Part shown: one piece after another, positions 25,255 to 33,586 of the stretch
How the letters are laid out: the number at the start of each line of letters is the position of its first letter
How positions within the stretch are numbered: the first letter of the stretch is position 1
From: Candidatus Omnitrophota bacterium
Lineage (GTDB): Bacteria; Omnitrophota; Gorgyraeia; Gygaellales; Profunditerraquicolaceae
DNA length: 39,824 nt
Reading direction: 5' to 3'
NCBI GenBank assembly: GCA_026387455.1
Contig: JAPLLR010000041.1
Span: 1 to 39,824, forward strand
Made by a program: the position numbers and the translations under genes
The notes under the pieces: model-generated
What the model was told of the DNA's origin: nothing
The model's database searches: none
What the model saw: the letters and a program-made list of their open reading frames with translations, nothing else

Positions 25255-26000
25255 AATTCTTAGGTACTGCGGGAGCGCGGTTTGTGATGATCCGGCAGTT
25301 GCGCGCTTCGGGCGGAATATGGATTTGTTGCAAGGATACTAATGTGTTAGTTGACCCCGGACCGGGAAGTATCGTGCACTGCGCCAGTAGCCGGCCCAGG
25401 CTTGATCCTGCCAAGCTTGATGGCATTATCCTGACCCACCGTCATCTGGATCACGCCAACGATATCAACGTGATGATCGAGGCGATGACCGAAGGAGGAT
25501 TCAAGAAGAGAGGCGTAGTTTATTGTCCGAAGGATGCATTTGAGAATGATTCAGTGATCCTGCCTTACGCAAAAGCGTTCCCTAAGAAAATCGGAATCCT
25601 GAAAGCTAAATCAAAATACCGCATTAGAGAGTTTAAGTTTATGACCTCGATGCCGCATATTCATCCGGCGCAAACCTATGGATTGAAATTCAAGTTAGGA
25701 GGTAAGGTCATCGGCCTTTTGACGGATACCCGTTATTTCAAGGGGTTGAATGCATTCTATAAAAAATTGGATATCTTGATCATAAGCGTTGTCTTCTATG
25801 AGCCCCGGCCGGGCATTGATCACCTTAGTTTGCCTGAGGTTGAAAGAATAATTCGTGACACCAGCCCTAGAAAGACGGTTTTAACCCACTTTGGCATGAC
25901 TATGCTCAGGGCTAATCCGGAACTGCAGGCCCGGAGGCTTTCGGTAAAGCTTAAAACTCAAGTTTTGGCTGCCCAAGACGGCATGATTTTAGATTTCTAA
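25236..26000 (+). CDS. Metallo-beta-lactamase-fold hydrolase (RNase Z-like)
   Basis: A 254-aa MBL-fold protein. The metal motif THRHLDH gives H68, H70, D72 and H73. A second histidine in MPHIHPAQTYG, GLLTDTRYF (metal aspartate) and LTHFG complete the site. It lacks a long insertion, so it is a compact RNase Z/phosphodiesterase-like enzyme. The start has AGGA upstream and lies inside the NYN gene end. An RNA- or nucleotide-processing function fits the neighbour but the substrate is not known. Confidence 0.82.
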   Translation: MAKDFLKFLGTAGARFVMIRQLRASGGIWICCKDTNVLVDPGPGSIVHCASSRPRLDPAKLDGIILTHRHLDHANDINVMIEAMTEGGFKKRGVVYCPKDAFENDSVILPYAKAFPKKIGILKAKSKYRIREFKFMTSMPHIHPAQTYGLKFKLGGKVIGLLTDTRYFKGLNAFYKKLDILIISVVFYEPRPGIDHLSLPEVERIIRDTSPRKTVLTHFGMTMLRANPELQARRLSVKLKTQVLAAQDGMILDF

Positions 26001-26009
26001 ACTTTCTTC

Positions 26010-26038
26010 TTGACATAACTCCGCAGATATGTTAAAGT
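26010..26038 (+). promoter_or_regulatory. Sigma-70 promoter of the TM-helix protein
   Basis: TTGACA (26010-26015), 17 bases, TAAAGT (26033-26038). The leader of about 105 bases contains a small hairpin (TCGCA/TGCGA at about 26116-26128) before GGAGG and the ATG at 26151. Confidence 0.7.
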
Positions 26039-26150
26039 TATAGAAATTCACATGGCTCTTAGATCGCAAGGGCTTGTAGTATATAGATAGCGATTATGTT
26101 TTTTTGAAGAAGCTTCGCATGGTGCGAGGCCCATATTCAAGGAGGTAAAG

Positions 26151-26825
26151 ATGACAAGTTGGCAAGTAGTGTTACTCGAACCAGCCAGAACAGTTCTCTC
26201 TCAGATCGGACAGTTCCTGGTCAGCATCCTGTTAGTGCTTGTGATACTCGTCTTTGGTTGGATCATCGCGTGCATCATTAAGGGATTGGTCACCAAAGCA
26301 TTGAGAGCTGTAAAGCTTGACATGCTTTCTGATCGCATTGAACTGGACGCGTTACTGGAAAAAGGCGGCATCACGCTTTCTTTATCCGAGATCATCGGCG
26401 TGATCTGCTACTGGTTAGCGCTCTTAGTCACCTTTATGGTCGCTATCAACGCGGTAGGATTGACTATTGCCGCAGATCTGCTCAACAAGATCGTGCTCTA
26501 CATACCTAATGTCATCGCAGCTATCTTTATTCTGATTGTTGGTATGTTTGTAGCTACCCTCTTGAGAAACATCGTGACTACCGCTGCTAATAACGCTGGC
26601 GTTTCTCAGGCGAAGGTCTTAAGCAAGATCGTGGAAGTCGTTATAATGGTATTTGCAATATTGGTTGCTCTTGAGCAGCTCAATATTGGTATTCGCATAA
26701 CTGAACTTACCGTAGCCATCATCATGGGCTCGATTGGTTTAGGGTGCGCGCTGGCTTTCGGCTTAGGTTGCAAGGATATTGCCGGAAGATATCTGAACGA
26801 AACTATCGAAAAACTAAAGAAATAA
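26151..26825 (+). CDS. Conserved TM-helix (MscS-like) membrane protein
   Basis: A 224-aa protein with four to five hydrophobic helices. It consists of paired 'conserved TM helix' units, as in small mechanosensitive-channel-related proteins: QFLVSILLVLVILVFGWIIACIIKGLVTKALRAVKLD near the start, and VLYIPNVIAAIFILIVGMFVATLLRNIV in the middle. The C-terminus IMGSIGLGCALAFGLGCKDIAGRYL matches the glycine-rich pore helix pattern. It lacks the MscS beta and C-terminal domains. AAGGAGGTAAAG fixes the start. It is monocistronic, with its own promoter and terminator, and is probably an inner-membrane channel-like protein. Confidence 0.75.
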   Translation: MTSWQVVLLEPARTVLSQIGQFLVSILLVLVILVFGWIIACIIKGLVTKALRAVKLDMLSDRIELDALLEKGGITLSLSEIIGVICYWLALLVTFMVAINAVGLTIAADLLNKIVLYIPNVIAAIFILIVGMFVATLLRNIVTTAANNAGVSQAKVLSKIVEVVIMVFAILVALEQLNIGIRITELTVAIIMGSIGLGCALAFGLGCKDIAGRYLNETIEKLKK

Positions 26826-26841
26826 ACAGTAGGTGATAGAT

Positions 26842-26887
26842 CAAAACCCCGTGCTTTCATCTTTGAAGGCGCGGGGTTTTGCTTTTT
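26842..26887 (+). terminator. Intrinsic terminator after the TM-helix protein
   Basis: CAAAACCCCG (26842-26851) pairs with CGGGGTTTTG (26872-26881), with further pairing inside, followed by a short T-run (26883-26887). Confidence 0.85.
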
Positions 26888-26902
26888 AGAAAACTTAAAT
26901 TC

Positions 26903-27169
26903 GTGGCCATCAAAAGAGTAGGAAAGTTTTATGTATACATTGTCAGATGCATTGATGGCACCTACTATACAGGTTTTACCCCGCACATCCGTAAAAGGGT
27001 CGCTCTACACAATGCTGGCAAGGGAGCGAAATATACAAAGTATAGGAGACCGGTAAAATTGATCTGGAGCAAAAAGTACAGGTATTTCAAGAATGCGTTC
27101 CTTGAAGAAAAACGTATTAAAACTTTGACCCGTGAAGGCAAAAATCGGCTAATAAAAAAAATGTGTTGA
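26903..27169 (+). CDS. GIY-YIG nuclease-domain protein (UPF0213-like)
   Basis: A small GIY-YIG protein: FYVYIVRCIDGTYYTGFTPHIRKRVALHNAGKGAKYTKYRRPVKLIW, with the YVY...YYTG core, the catalytic arginine after it, and EEKRIK for the metal glutamate. Such single-domain proteins (UPF0213/YhbQ-like) are DNA endonuclease-like. The chosen start is the GTG at 26903; a TTG further upstream (26879) lies inside the terminator stem and is unlikely. No clear ribosome binding site was found, so the start is uncertain. It may form an operon with the following gene. Confidence 0.75.
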   Translation: MAIKRVGKFYVYIVRCIDGTYYTGFTPHIRKRVALHNAGKGAKYTKYRRPVKLIWSKKYRYFKNAFLEEKRIKTLTREGKNRLIKKMC

Positions 27170-27189
27170 GCATAGTTAAGGAGCGAGCT

Positions 27190-28500
27190 ATGAATAAGCA
27201 GGGTGTAAAATGGCTTTATAAAGAAGTACCGGATTTAGTAGTCAAGGGTATTTTGTCTCAGGAAACCGCAGATAAATTACGGCAACATTATGGCCAAGTC
27301 AAGGGCATTGCCAAAAACACAGTCACATTGATCATTCTGGGGACTATAGGAGCTCTTCTTATAGGCCTTGGGATAATTCTTTTGATCGGCCATAACTGGG
27401 AGGATCTTTCCCGACTTACCAGGGGAGTAATCTCATTTCTGCCTTTGGTCGCCGGACAGGCATTAGCATTATGGGTTATGTGGAAGAGACCAGGATCCGC
27501 AGCTTTTAAAGAAGGGACCGCCACTTTTTTAAGCCTCATGGTAGGGGTCTCGATTGCTTTGGTCTGTCAGACATATAATATCCCTGGAGATGCCGGCACT
27601 TTTACCTTAAGTTGGATGCTGCTTATAGCTCCGATCGTCTATCTTATGCAAGCGACTTTGCCTGCGGTAATATATTTAATAGGTATTACTGTTTGGGCAG
27701 GGACATATTGGAATGATTCGTTTAAAGCTATTGTTTTCTGGCCGCTGGCCACCGTAATAATACCGCATTTTGTTTGGTCTTTGCGGCAGGAGCTGTATGT
27801 TTTGCGCTCCATAATTCTGTCCTTGGTCATGATCATCTGCGCTTCGATTGGCGCAAGTTTTAGCCTGGGGAAAACCTGGGACGGAGCATGGATAATCATA
27901 TTCCCTTCGCTATATTCTATCTTTTATTTTCTTGGGAACCTGGATTCAAACAAAATCACCGTTAACTGGCAGCGGCCGATGCGCTTAATAGGAGCTATTG
28001 GTTTGTTTATACTGGCGTTTATATTCACCTTTAAAGATGTATGGAAATATGGCGCAGTTCATTCTTACGGAATCATCAGGAATATCTCTGACCTTAGCGC
28101 CATACCTGACCATATTATTTCGCTAGCAATAATAGCTGTTTCCATGCTGCTGTTTTATGACTTCGTTAAACGCAAGAATATTACAGTTTGCCTATTCGGC
28201 GTAGTTCCGCTTATAGCAATAGTCGCCTATTTTCTTAAAGGATCGACCGGTATTCTACCGATTATTATTTTTAATGTCTATTTATTATTCCTTAGTGTCA
28301 GCCGTATTGCTTCCGGCATACGTAACAACAGCCTGGGCATTATTAACTCCGGAATGTTAATGTTGGCTATACTTATTATCGCAAGGTTTTTCGACAGCGA
28401 TATCAGCTTTTTGATCAAAGGACTGGTATTTATAGCCGTAGGCGTAGGGTTTTTGGTCGCTAATGTGGCGCTTGCCCGCCGGCTGGGAGGTGTAAAATGA
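27190..28500 (+). CDS. DUF2157 family membrane protein
   Basis: The start at 27190 (MNKQGVKWLYKEVPDLV) has AAGGAG 9 bases upstream. The 436-aa protein opens with a soluble helical segment (about 45 residues, LVVKGILSQETADKLRQHYG) typical of DUF2157, then about twelve hydrophobic helices, including GALLIGLGIILLIGHNWEDL, the family's most conserved stretch. Function unknown. It is followed by a GDYXXLXY protein (4-bp overlap), the usual partner of DUF2157 proteins, suggesting a two-part inner-membrane complex. Confidence 0.82.
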   Translation: MNKQGVKWLYKEVPDLVVKGILSQETADKLRQHYGQVKGIAKNTVTLIILGTIGALLIGLGIILLIGHNWEDLSRLTRGVISFLPLVAGQALALWVMWKRPGSAAFKEGTATFLSLMVGVSIALVCQTYNIPGDAGTFTLSWMLLIAPIVYLMQATLPAVIYLIGITVWAGTYWNDSFKAIVFWPLATVIIPHFVWSLRQELYVLRSIILSLVMIICASIGASFSLGKTWDGAWIIIFPSLYSIFYFLGNLDSNKITVNWQRPMRLIGAIGLFILAFIFTFKDVWKYGAVHSYGIIRNISDLSAIPDHIISLAIIAVSMLLFYDFVKRKNITVCLFGVVPLIAIVAYFLKGSTGILPIIIFNVYLLFLSVSRIASGIRNNSLGIINSGMLMLAILIIARFFDSDISFLIKGLVFIAVGVGFLVANVALARRLGGVK

Positions 28501-29057
28501 AGAGCAAGCTGATTATAGGCCTATTTTTATTATTAGCCTTAGTTCAAATTTATGTCCCCTTTTCTATGATAACGAAGCGGGAGGATGTGCTTAAGCACGG
28601 TGAACAGTTTAAATTCAAGACTGCGCCGGTAGATCCATATGACGCTTTTCGCGGCAGATACGTTGCTTTAAGGATCGAGAATGATCATGTGATTAAGCAA
28701 GGCGTGCAGGATTTTGATAATGGCAGATCTGTCTATGCGATCATAGATTTAGATGACCAGGGATTTGCAGGATTTAGTGATCTAACCCTGAGTAGACCGA
28801 TAGGTAAAGCGTATATCAAAGCAAAAACTGGATATCCTTCGGGAAGCAAGATTTACTTAGATCTGCCTTTTGACAGGTACTACATGGAAGAAAAAGCCGC
28901 GCCCGCGGCAGAAGCAGCCTATCGGAAGCATTCTCAGCAGGGTGAGCAAGATGCCTATATAGTTGTCAGAGTAAAAGACGGCTTTGCGGTCATCGAAGGC
29001 CTATATGTAGCTGGGCAAAGGATCGAGGATTTAGTGAAGCAGGAAAACAGAAAATAG
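28497..29057 (+). CDS. GDYXXLXY domain protein
   Basis: A 186-aa protein with one N-terminal membrane helix (LIIGLFLLLALVQIYVPFSMI) and an outside domain with FKTAPVDPYDAFRGRYVALRIE, the family's GDY-x-x-L-x-Y motif in the variant form GRYVALRI. GGGAGG precedes the start. It is translationally coupled to the DUF2157 gene. The domain is probably periplasmic and of unknown function. Confidence 0.82.
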   Translation: MKSKLIIGLFLLLALVQIYVPFSMITKREDVLKHGEQFKFKTAPVDPYDAFRGRYVALRIENDHVIKQGVQDFDNGRSVYAIIDLDDQGFAGFSDLTLSRPIGKAYIKAKTGYPSGSKIYLDLPFDRYYMEEKAAPAAEAAYRKHSQQGEQDAYIVVRVKDGFAVIEGLYVAGQRIEDLVKQENRK

Positions 29058-29078
29058 CGAATTGATTTCTACGACCAA

Positions 29079-29214
29079 ATGAAAATATTAAAGACTACAA
29101 TTTTATTTACTGTTACCTTAATCTGTGGATTTTAATAGTCTCAGACTTTCTGCGGATGCTGCCGAAGCTGAAAAAGCGAAAGAGCAAATAAATCAGGAAA
29201 GAGTAGGAGACATT
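29079..29214 (+). pseudogene. Decayed start of a secreted protein upstream of the TPR gene
   Basis: ATG 29079 begins MKILKTTILFTVTLICGF, a good signal-peptide beginning, but stops after 18 codons or fewer. The sequence continues in the next frame as SLRLSADAAEAEKAKEQINQERVGDI, an Ala/Glu-rich mature-protein-like stretch, and runs into the TPR gene frame. This looks like a frameshifted signal peptide and mature N-terminus. It could instead be chance. Confidence 0.35.
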
Positions 29215-30456
29215 ATGCAAATAAAGAAACTGTATTATAGCGTATGTTTAATTTTTGCGTTCTTTGTCATCTTTATGACTGCTTTATTTGCCGATACTGT
29301 TGTTCTTAAATCCGGTAAGACGGTAGAGGGTAAAATTATTGAAAAAACGAATAAATACGTAAAGATTGACTTTCAGGGGGTTGAGCTGACATATTTTGTG
29401 GATGAAATTGAGAAAATTGAATCTGATGGAGCTGAGTTAAAAAAAACAGATGAGAATAAAGATGTGGTATTGTCGATAATCCGTGATGCTGCAGAGTATA
29501 TCAAAATAGGACAATTAGATAAAGTGGAAGAGGTTTACAAGGATGGTCTAAAGGAATTTCCTAATAGCGCTTTATTATGGGCATCTCTAGCAGGAAATAC
29601 TTTAGATCGAGGTAGGAGTGATGAAGCAATCGAATATTGTAACCGAGCCCTCTCTTTTGATTCTTGTTCTGCACAGGCATATTTTATATTGGGCTTAGTT
29701 TCTGCTAAGAAAGGCGATGAGGATAAAGCAATTCAGAAGTTCCAGGGAGCGATTAAATGCGATCCGTCTTTTGATCTAGCTTATTACGATCTTGGTATTA
29801 GTTATTTTTCTAAAAAAATGTTTTCAGAAGCTGTGGATATGTGGGTTAAGGCTACTCAATTAGATAAAGAAAGCAGCATGGGGAAGAGAATTGAAAATAC
29901 CATCAATAGAAATATACAAAATGCTTCTCCTTCTACAATGATAATCCAGAAAAGTGACTCCTCTAAACCTTGGATTTTACTCCCCCCTTTAGAGATAAGT
30001 CAGAAGAAGGTGTTTGAAGGTTTACTTTTAGAGTATAAGACTAAATTGCAGATTACAGGAACACCAGATTTTACATATTATATGAACCTAGGTGGGATTA
30101 ATTATTATTATAGAGGTGATTTTGATAAGGGTTTAGAAGAGACGAAAATGGCTTTGAGTACGCTAATTAATAATAATGATTTACCAGAAGCGGAGAAACA
30201 AAAACATTTGAATTATATTTACAGGATACTAGGGGATATTTATTTACAGAAGATGGAATTTGAACTTGCAGAGCAAAGTTATCATGAAGCTTTAAAATTC
30301 ATTTCCAAAGATACTAATTCTCTCTGTGGTTTAGGAATAGTCAATACAATAAAAGGTGATTTTAGCAAAGCCAGGGAAATATATAAAGAGGTCCTGGCTT
30401 TAAATCCCAAAAGTACATTTGCGCAAGAAGCTCTAAAACGCTTGGGAAATAAATAA
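29215..30456 (+). CDS. Secreted TPR-repeat protein
   Basis: The start at 29215 is chosen for GTAGGAGA just upstream and the signal peptide it begins (IKKLYYSVCLIFAFFVIFMTALFA). The mature 413-aa chain starts with a small beta module DTVVLKSGKTVEGKIIEKTNKYVKIDFQGVELTYFVDEIEKIE, as often seen before TPRs in secreted proteins. TPR units follow at about residues 85-220 and 280-405. No enzymatic motif is visible, so it is probably a periplasmic scaffold. Base composition is more AT-rich than the neighbours. Confidence 0.8.
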   Translation: MQIKKLYYSVCLIFAFFVIFMTALFADTVVLKSGKTVEGKIIEKTNKYVKIDFQGVELTYFVDEIEKIESDGAELKKTDENKDVVLSIIRDAAEYIKIGQLDKVEEVYKDGLKEFPNSALLWASLAGNTLDRGRSDEAIEYCNRALSFDSCSAQAYFILGLVSAKKGDEDKAIQKFQGAIKCDPSFDLAYYDLGISYFSKKMFSEAVDMWVKATQLDKESSMGKRIENTINRNIQNASPSTMIIQKSDSSKPWILLPPLEISQKKVFEGLLLEYKTKLQITGTPDFTYYMNLGGINYYYRGDFDKGLEETKMALSTLINNNDLPEAEKQKHLNYIYRILGDIYLQKMEFELAEQSYHEALKFISKDTNSLCGLGIVNTIKGDFSKAREIYKEVLALNPKSTFAQEALKRLGNK

Positions 30457-30538
30457 GTATTTGAATAAAAGATTTCGTAACTCTAATAATTTTGACAAGT
30501 TATGAATAAATTAAAGCGAGTGTATATAAGACCTTCGG

Positions 30539-31768
30539 ATGGCAAATATGAAAATAAATAAGGAAGCGAGTCTTACTCCGAAGTCTAAACGGCCGTCAGA
30601 TTTCTCGCTAAAGAACGCTCGAAATCTTTTGGGCCAGACTTCGGAGTGCCAGCCAAAGGTTTTTGTCAAAACCTTTGGCTGTCAAATGAATGTCCGGGAT
30701 TCCGAGGTTATTTCCGGATTGCTGGACAAGGCTGGGTACAAGTTGACTGATGATGAAACTAAGGCGAATATCGAAATCTTAAATACTTGTTCTGTGCGGC
30801 AATTGGCTGAAGAGAAAGTCTGGTCTGCGGTAGGGCGAAGTAAGGCAAAAATAATTGGTATTGTAGGATGCATGGCTAATAATTATCGGGAGTCTATATT
30901 TGAAAAAGTTCCGAAGGTAGATTTTGTAGTTGGGACCGCGGATATTGGAAAGCTACCAAAGATACTTAAAGAAATCGAAAAACATAAAGGCGGGATACTG
31001 GAAAAGAAAATTTATGAGACCGATGCGGATTTCCGGGAAGATGAGATATATCACACCGGATTTCACCTGGATAAAGAGCACGCTTTTGTGGTCATTTCTG
31101 AAGGCTGTGAAAATTTCTGTTCATACTGTGTTGTTCCTTACGTGCGGGGAAGATTACGCTCACGCGATTATAATGACATATTAAAAGAAATAAAAGATGA
31201 TATTGAAGCCGGGATTACCAAAATCACTTTGCTAGGTCAGAATGTCAACGCTTACAAATATGAAAAGACGGATTTTGTTAAGCTAATAGGTATAGTCAAT
31301 AGTATTAAGGGATTAAATGAATTCGGTTTTGTAACATCCCAGCCCAAGGACACTTCTGTTGAGCTATTTCTAGCTATGCAGGAAGCGGATAAATTGAAGA
31401 AATATCTGCATTTACCTATACAATCCGGCTCGGACAGGATCCTAAAAGCTATGAACCGCGGCTATACCAGAAAATACTATTTGGATTTAGCCGATAAATA
31501 TCGTACAATTGTACGCAATGGCGCCTTAACTACGGATATAATCGTAGGTTTTCCCGGAGAAACAGAAAAAGATTTTCAGGATACTTACGATGTGGTAAAA
31601 AATGTCGAGTTTAACGCAGGGTTTATATTTAAATATTCGATACGTCCGCACACTGAAGCTACCAAGATGGTGGATGACGTGCCAAAAGAAGAGAAAGAGC
31701 GCAGGCACGCGTTAATTTTAGAGCTGCAGAAGAAGATCTCGAGGAATAAAAATGCGAATAGTAGTTAG
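30539..31768 (+). CDS. miaB: tRNA-2-methylthio-N6-dimethylallyladenosine synthase, without TRAM domain
   Basis: A 409-aa methylthiotransferase. The N-terminal UPF0004 domain has the three cluster cysteines C48 (TFGCQMN), C84 (NTCS) and C111 (GCM). The radical SAM domain has C190-x3-C194-x2-C197 (CENFCSYC). It ends at about KISRNKN, where family members continue into a ~65-residue TRAM RNA-binding domain; here the protein stops. The first ~37 residues precede the conserved start and contain inverted repeats (see repeat entry). No clear ribosome binding site precedes ATG 30539. It adds the methylthio group to i6A37 in tRNAs, using the product of MiaA, encoded at 32579-33586. Confidence 0.92.
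   Translation: MANMKINKEASLTPKSKRPSDFSLKNARNLLGQTSECQPKVFVKTFGCQMNVRDSEVISGLLDKAGYKLTDDETKANIEILNTCSVRQLAEEKVWSAVGRSKAKIIGIVGCMANNYRESIFEKVPKVDFVVGTADIGKLPKILKEIEKHKGGILEKKIYETDADFREDEIYHTGFHLDKEHAFVVISEGCENFCSYCVVPYVRGRLRSRDYNDILKEIKDDIEAGITKITLLGQNVNAYKYEKTDFVKLIGIVNSIKGLNEFGFVTSQPKDTSVELFLAMQEADKLKKYLHLPIQSGSDRILKAMNRGYTRKYYLDLADKYRTIVRNGALTTDIIVGFPGETEKDFQDTYDVVKNVEFNAGFIFKYSIRPHTEATKMVDDVPKEEKERRHALILELQKKISRNKNANSS
30575..30680. repeat. Inverted repeats inside the 5' end of miaB
   Basis: ACTCCGAAGTCT (30575-30586) and AGACTTCGGAGT (30636-30647) are a perfect 12-bp inverted pair. Right after it, AGCCAAAGGTTTT (30651-30663) and AAAACCTTTGGCT (30668-30680) make a perfect 13-bp hairpin with a 4-base loop, encoding the start of the conserved MiaB domain. 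Such strong palindromes in coding DNA are unusual and resemble inserted palindromic repeats. Confidence 0.7.
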
Positions 31769-32579
31769 TATCGTTATTTTAATTAATTTAGTTATTTGCG
31801 TTGGCACAGGATATTGCTTGAATCTGGACAAGATCAAGGCAGCTTATCTAAATGGCGAATACCGGGCTGTTGTCTCTGAAGGCGAGAAGATCCTGCTTAC
31901 TTCGGTAAATCACACCGGGTTTGATGAGCTGTATTACTATCTTGGCTTAGGCTATCTTAAAGATTCTAATTTTATCCGCTCGGCAGATATGTTTAACCGG
32001 ATTTTGAACGAATTCGCTAACGGTAAATACCGCTCCCAAGCGCAGCTTGCTTTGGGAGATGTTTATTTTCTACAGGGAGATTTTGAGAAAGCCAAGAGCG
32101 CATATGAGGCGCTAACGATAAATTCTGATCAAAAGCTGAAATCCGCACTTTTATATCGGCAAAGTCAACTAGCCTTAAAGATGGGAGATTTCGCAAAGAA
32201 TAAGGAATTGCAGGAACAGCTAAAATCAGTTTATCCATTTAGCCTTGAGGCCAAGCAGGATAAAGGCGTATTTATTTTCGTGGCGCAAGTACGCGAGCCG
32301 GTAGAGACTAAGGTTGAATCAAAGGCAGTAGTTAAATCAGAAGAACCTGCTTCAGGAGATTTTTCAGTCCAGGTAGGGGTTTTCTCCAGCAAAGACAATG
32401 CTATAAACCTTACTATGGAATTAGCGAAGAAAGGCCTTAGCGCATATACTGAAGATGCTGAAATAGACGGAAAGACTTCTTACCGAGTCAAAGTAGGAAA
32501 ATCAAGCACGCAGCAGGAAGCCTTAGAATTACAAATTCAACTCCAACAGCAGGGTTATCCCACAAAGATCTGTCAGTAA
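31752..32579 (+). CDS. TPR and SPOR-domain periplasmic protein
   Basis: A 275-aa protein with a signal peptide (about 1-22, ending GTGYC). TPR-like helices (about residues 25-150; YYYLGLGYLKDSNFIRSADMFNRIL, ALGDVYFLQGDFEKAKSAYEAL) are followed by a linker and a C-terminal SPOR domain (about 200-275, FSVQVGVFSSKDNAINLTMELAKKGLSAYTEDAE... YRVKVG). SPOR domains bind denuded peptidoglycan glycan strands at division sites. GAGGA lies upstream of the start, which is 17 bp inside the end of miaB. It probably functions in cell-wall or division-linked work despite lying between tRNA-modification genes. Confidence 0.85.
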   Translation: MRIVVSIVILINLVICVGTGYCLNLDKIKAAYLNGEYRAVVSEGEKILLTSVNHTGFDELYYYLGLGYLKDSNFIRSADMFNRILNEFANGKYRSQAQLALGDVYFLQGDFEKAKSAYEALTINSDQKLKSALLYRQSQLALKMGDFAKNKELQEQLKSVYPFSLEAKQDKGVFIFVAQVREPVETKVESKAVVKSEEPASGDFSVQVGVFSSKDNAINLTMELAKKGLSAYTEDAEIDGKTSYRVKVGKSSTQQEALELQIQLQQQGYPTKICQ

Positions 32580-33586
32580 TGCTGCCAGTTAAACCTCAAA
32601 TAATATTCTTAGTAGGCCCTACAGCTGTAGGTAAAACAGAAATAGCGCTTTATCTTGCAAAAAAACTTAAAGCCGAAATTATCTCCTGCGATTCCATGCA
32701 AATATATAAAGGCATGGATATCATTGCTTCGAAGCCTTCACTCGGGCAGCTAAAGACAATCCCACATTATTTGATCAGCACGATTCCTTCAGAAAAAGCT
32801 TATAATGTCTCGCAGTACCGTAAAGACGCGCTAAAAATAATAAAAGAAATCGTAAAGCGTAAAAAAATCCCGCTATTTGTTGGTGGGACAGGTCTATATA
32901 TGGCGATTTTAATAAACGGTATATTTGAACTGGATACGCAAGGTTCAAAAATAAGAAAGAAATTACAGAAAATCGCTTTGAATAAAGGCAGTGATTATTT
33001 ACATAAGGAGTTGCATAAAGTTGACCCGGAGGCTGCAGAGAAAATCCATCATCATGATGCTAAGCGTATTATACGTGCTCTCGAGGTTTTTAAGCTCACC
33101 GGTAAATCTATAACAGCGTTGCAGAAGCTTAGGCATGGATTAAAGGATGATTATGATATAAAGATTTTCTGCCTGGACATAAAGCGGGAAGAGCTATATA
33201 AAAGGATTGATGAGCGGGTGGATAGGATGTTTAAACAAGGGTTGGTTAATGAAGCAAGAAGGCTACTAAAAAAGAACTTAAGCAAGACTGCGGCATGTGC
33301 TATCGGGTTAAACGAGCTTAAGGGGTATTTTGCCGGGATATACGGCCAAGATGTGGCAAAACATTTCATGAAGCGTAACTCTCGGAGGTATGCCAAGCGG
33401 CAGCTCACCTGGTTTAGGAAAGATAAGAGTATTCAATGGGTTAAGATAAAAGAGATGGATAAGCCTAAAGAAATTACTAAGAAGATATTAATGAAAATTA
33501 CTTCGCAGACGCATCAACATATAGGAAGGAGCGAGCTACAATTTACGTTGCCCTTTCAGGGCTTCCGTAAATTGTCTGCCCATTAA
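32579..33586 (+). CDS. miaA: tRNA dimethylallyltransferase
   Basis: A 335-aa enzyme with P-loop GPTAVGKT (13-20), SCDSMQIYKGMDI near 39-51, FVGGTGLYMAILINGIFE near 100 and DAKRIIRALEVFKLTGKSI. It transfers dimethylallyl to A37 of tRNAs that read UNN codons, making the substrate for MiaB. It overlaps the SPOR gene by 1 base (TAATG). The family body ends near residue ~310; the last ~20 residues (GRSELQFTLPFQGFRKLSAH) are encoded by a palindromic element and look like a read-through extension. Confidence 0.92.
   Translation: MLPVKPQIIFLVGPTAVGKTEIALYLAKKLKAEIISCDSMQIYKGMDIIASKPSLGQLKTIPHYLISTIPSEKAYNVSQYRKDALKIIKEIVKRKKIPLFVGGTGLYMAILINGIFELDTQGSKIRKKLQKIALNKGSDYLHKELHKVDPEAAEKIHHHDAKRIIRALEVFKLTGKSITALQKLRHGLKDDYDIKIFCLDIKREELYKRIDERVDRMFKQGLVNEARRLLKKNLSKTAACAIGLNELKGYFAGIYGQDVAKHFMKRNSRRYAKRQLTWFRKDKSIQWVKIKEMDKPKEITKKILMKITSQTHQHIGRSELQFTLPFQGFRKLSAH
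33539..33574. repeat. Palindromic element at the 3' end of miaA
   Basis: CAATTTACG (33539-33547) pairs with CGTAAATTG (33566-33574), with an inner hairpin GCCCT (33550-33554)/AGGGC (33558-33562). It encodes the odd last residues of MiaA. The word just upstream, AAGGAGCGAGCTA, also occurs at about 27178-27190. Confidence 0.6.

Noticed and set aside
25988..26010. A third copy of the GTTAGATT motif near TTTAGATT at 25987
   Set aside because: The downstream block TTACGTCTATT is absent at the required distance, and a normal sigma-70 promoter explains the next gene.
26879..26902. A longer GIY-YIG start at TTG 26879
   Set aside because: The TTG is inside the 3' arm of the intrinsic terminator; translation from there is unlikely.
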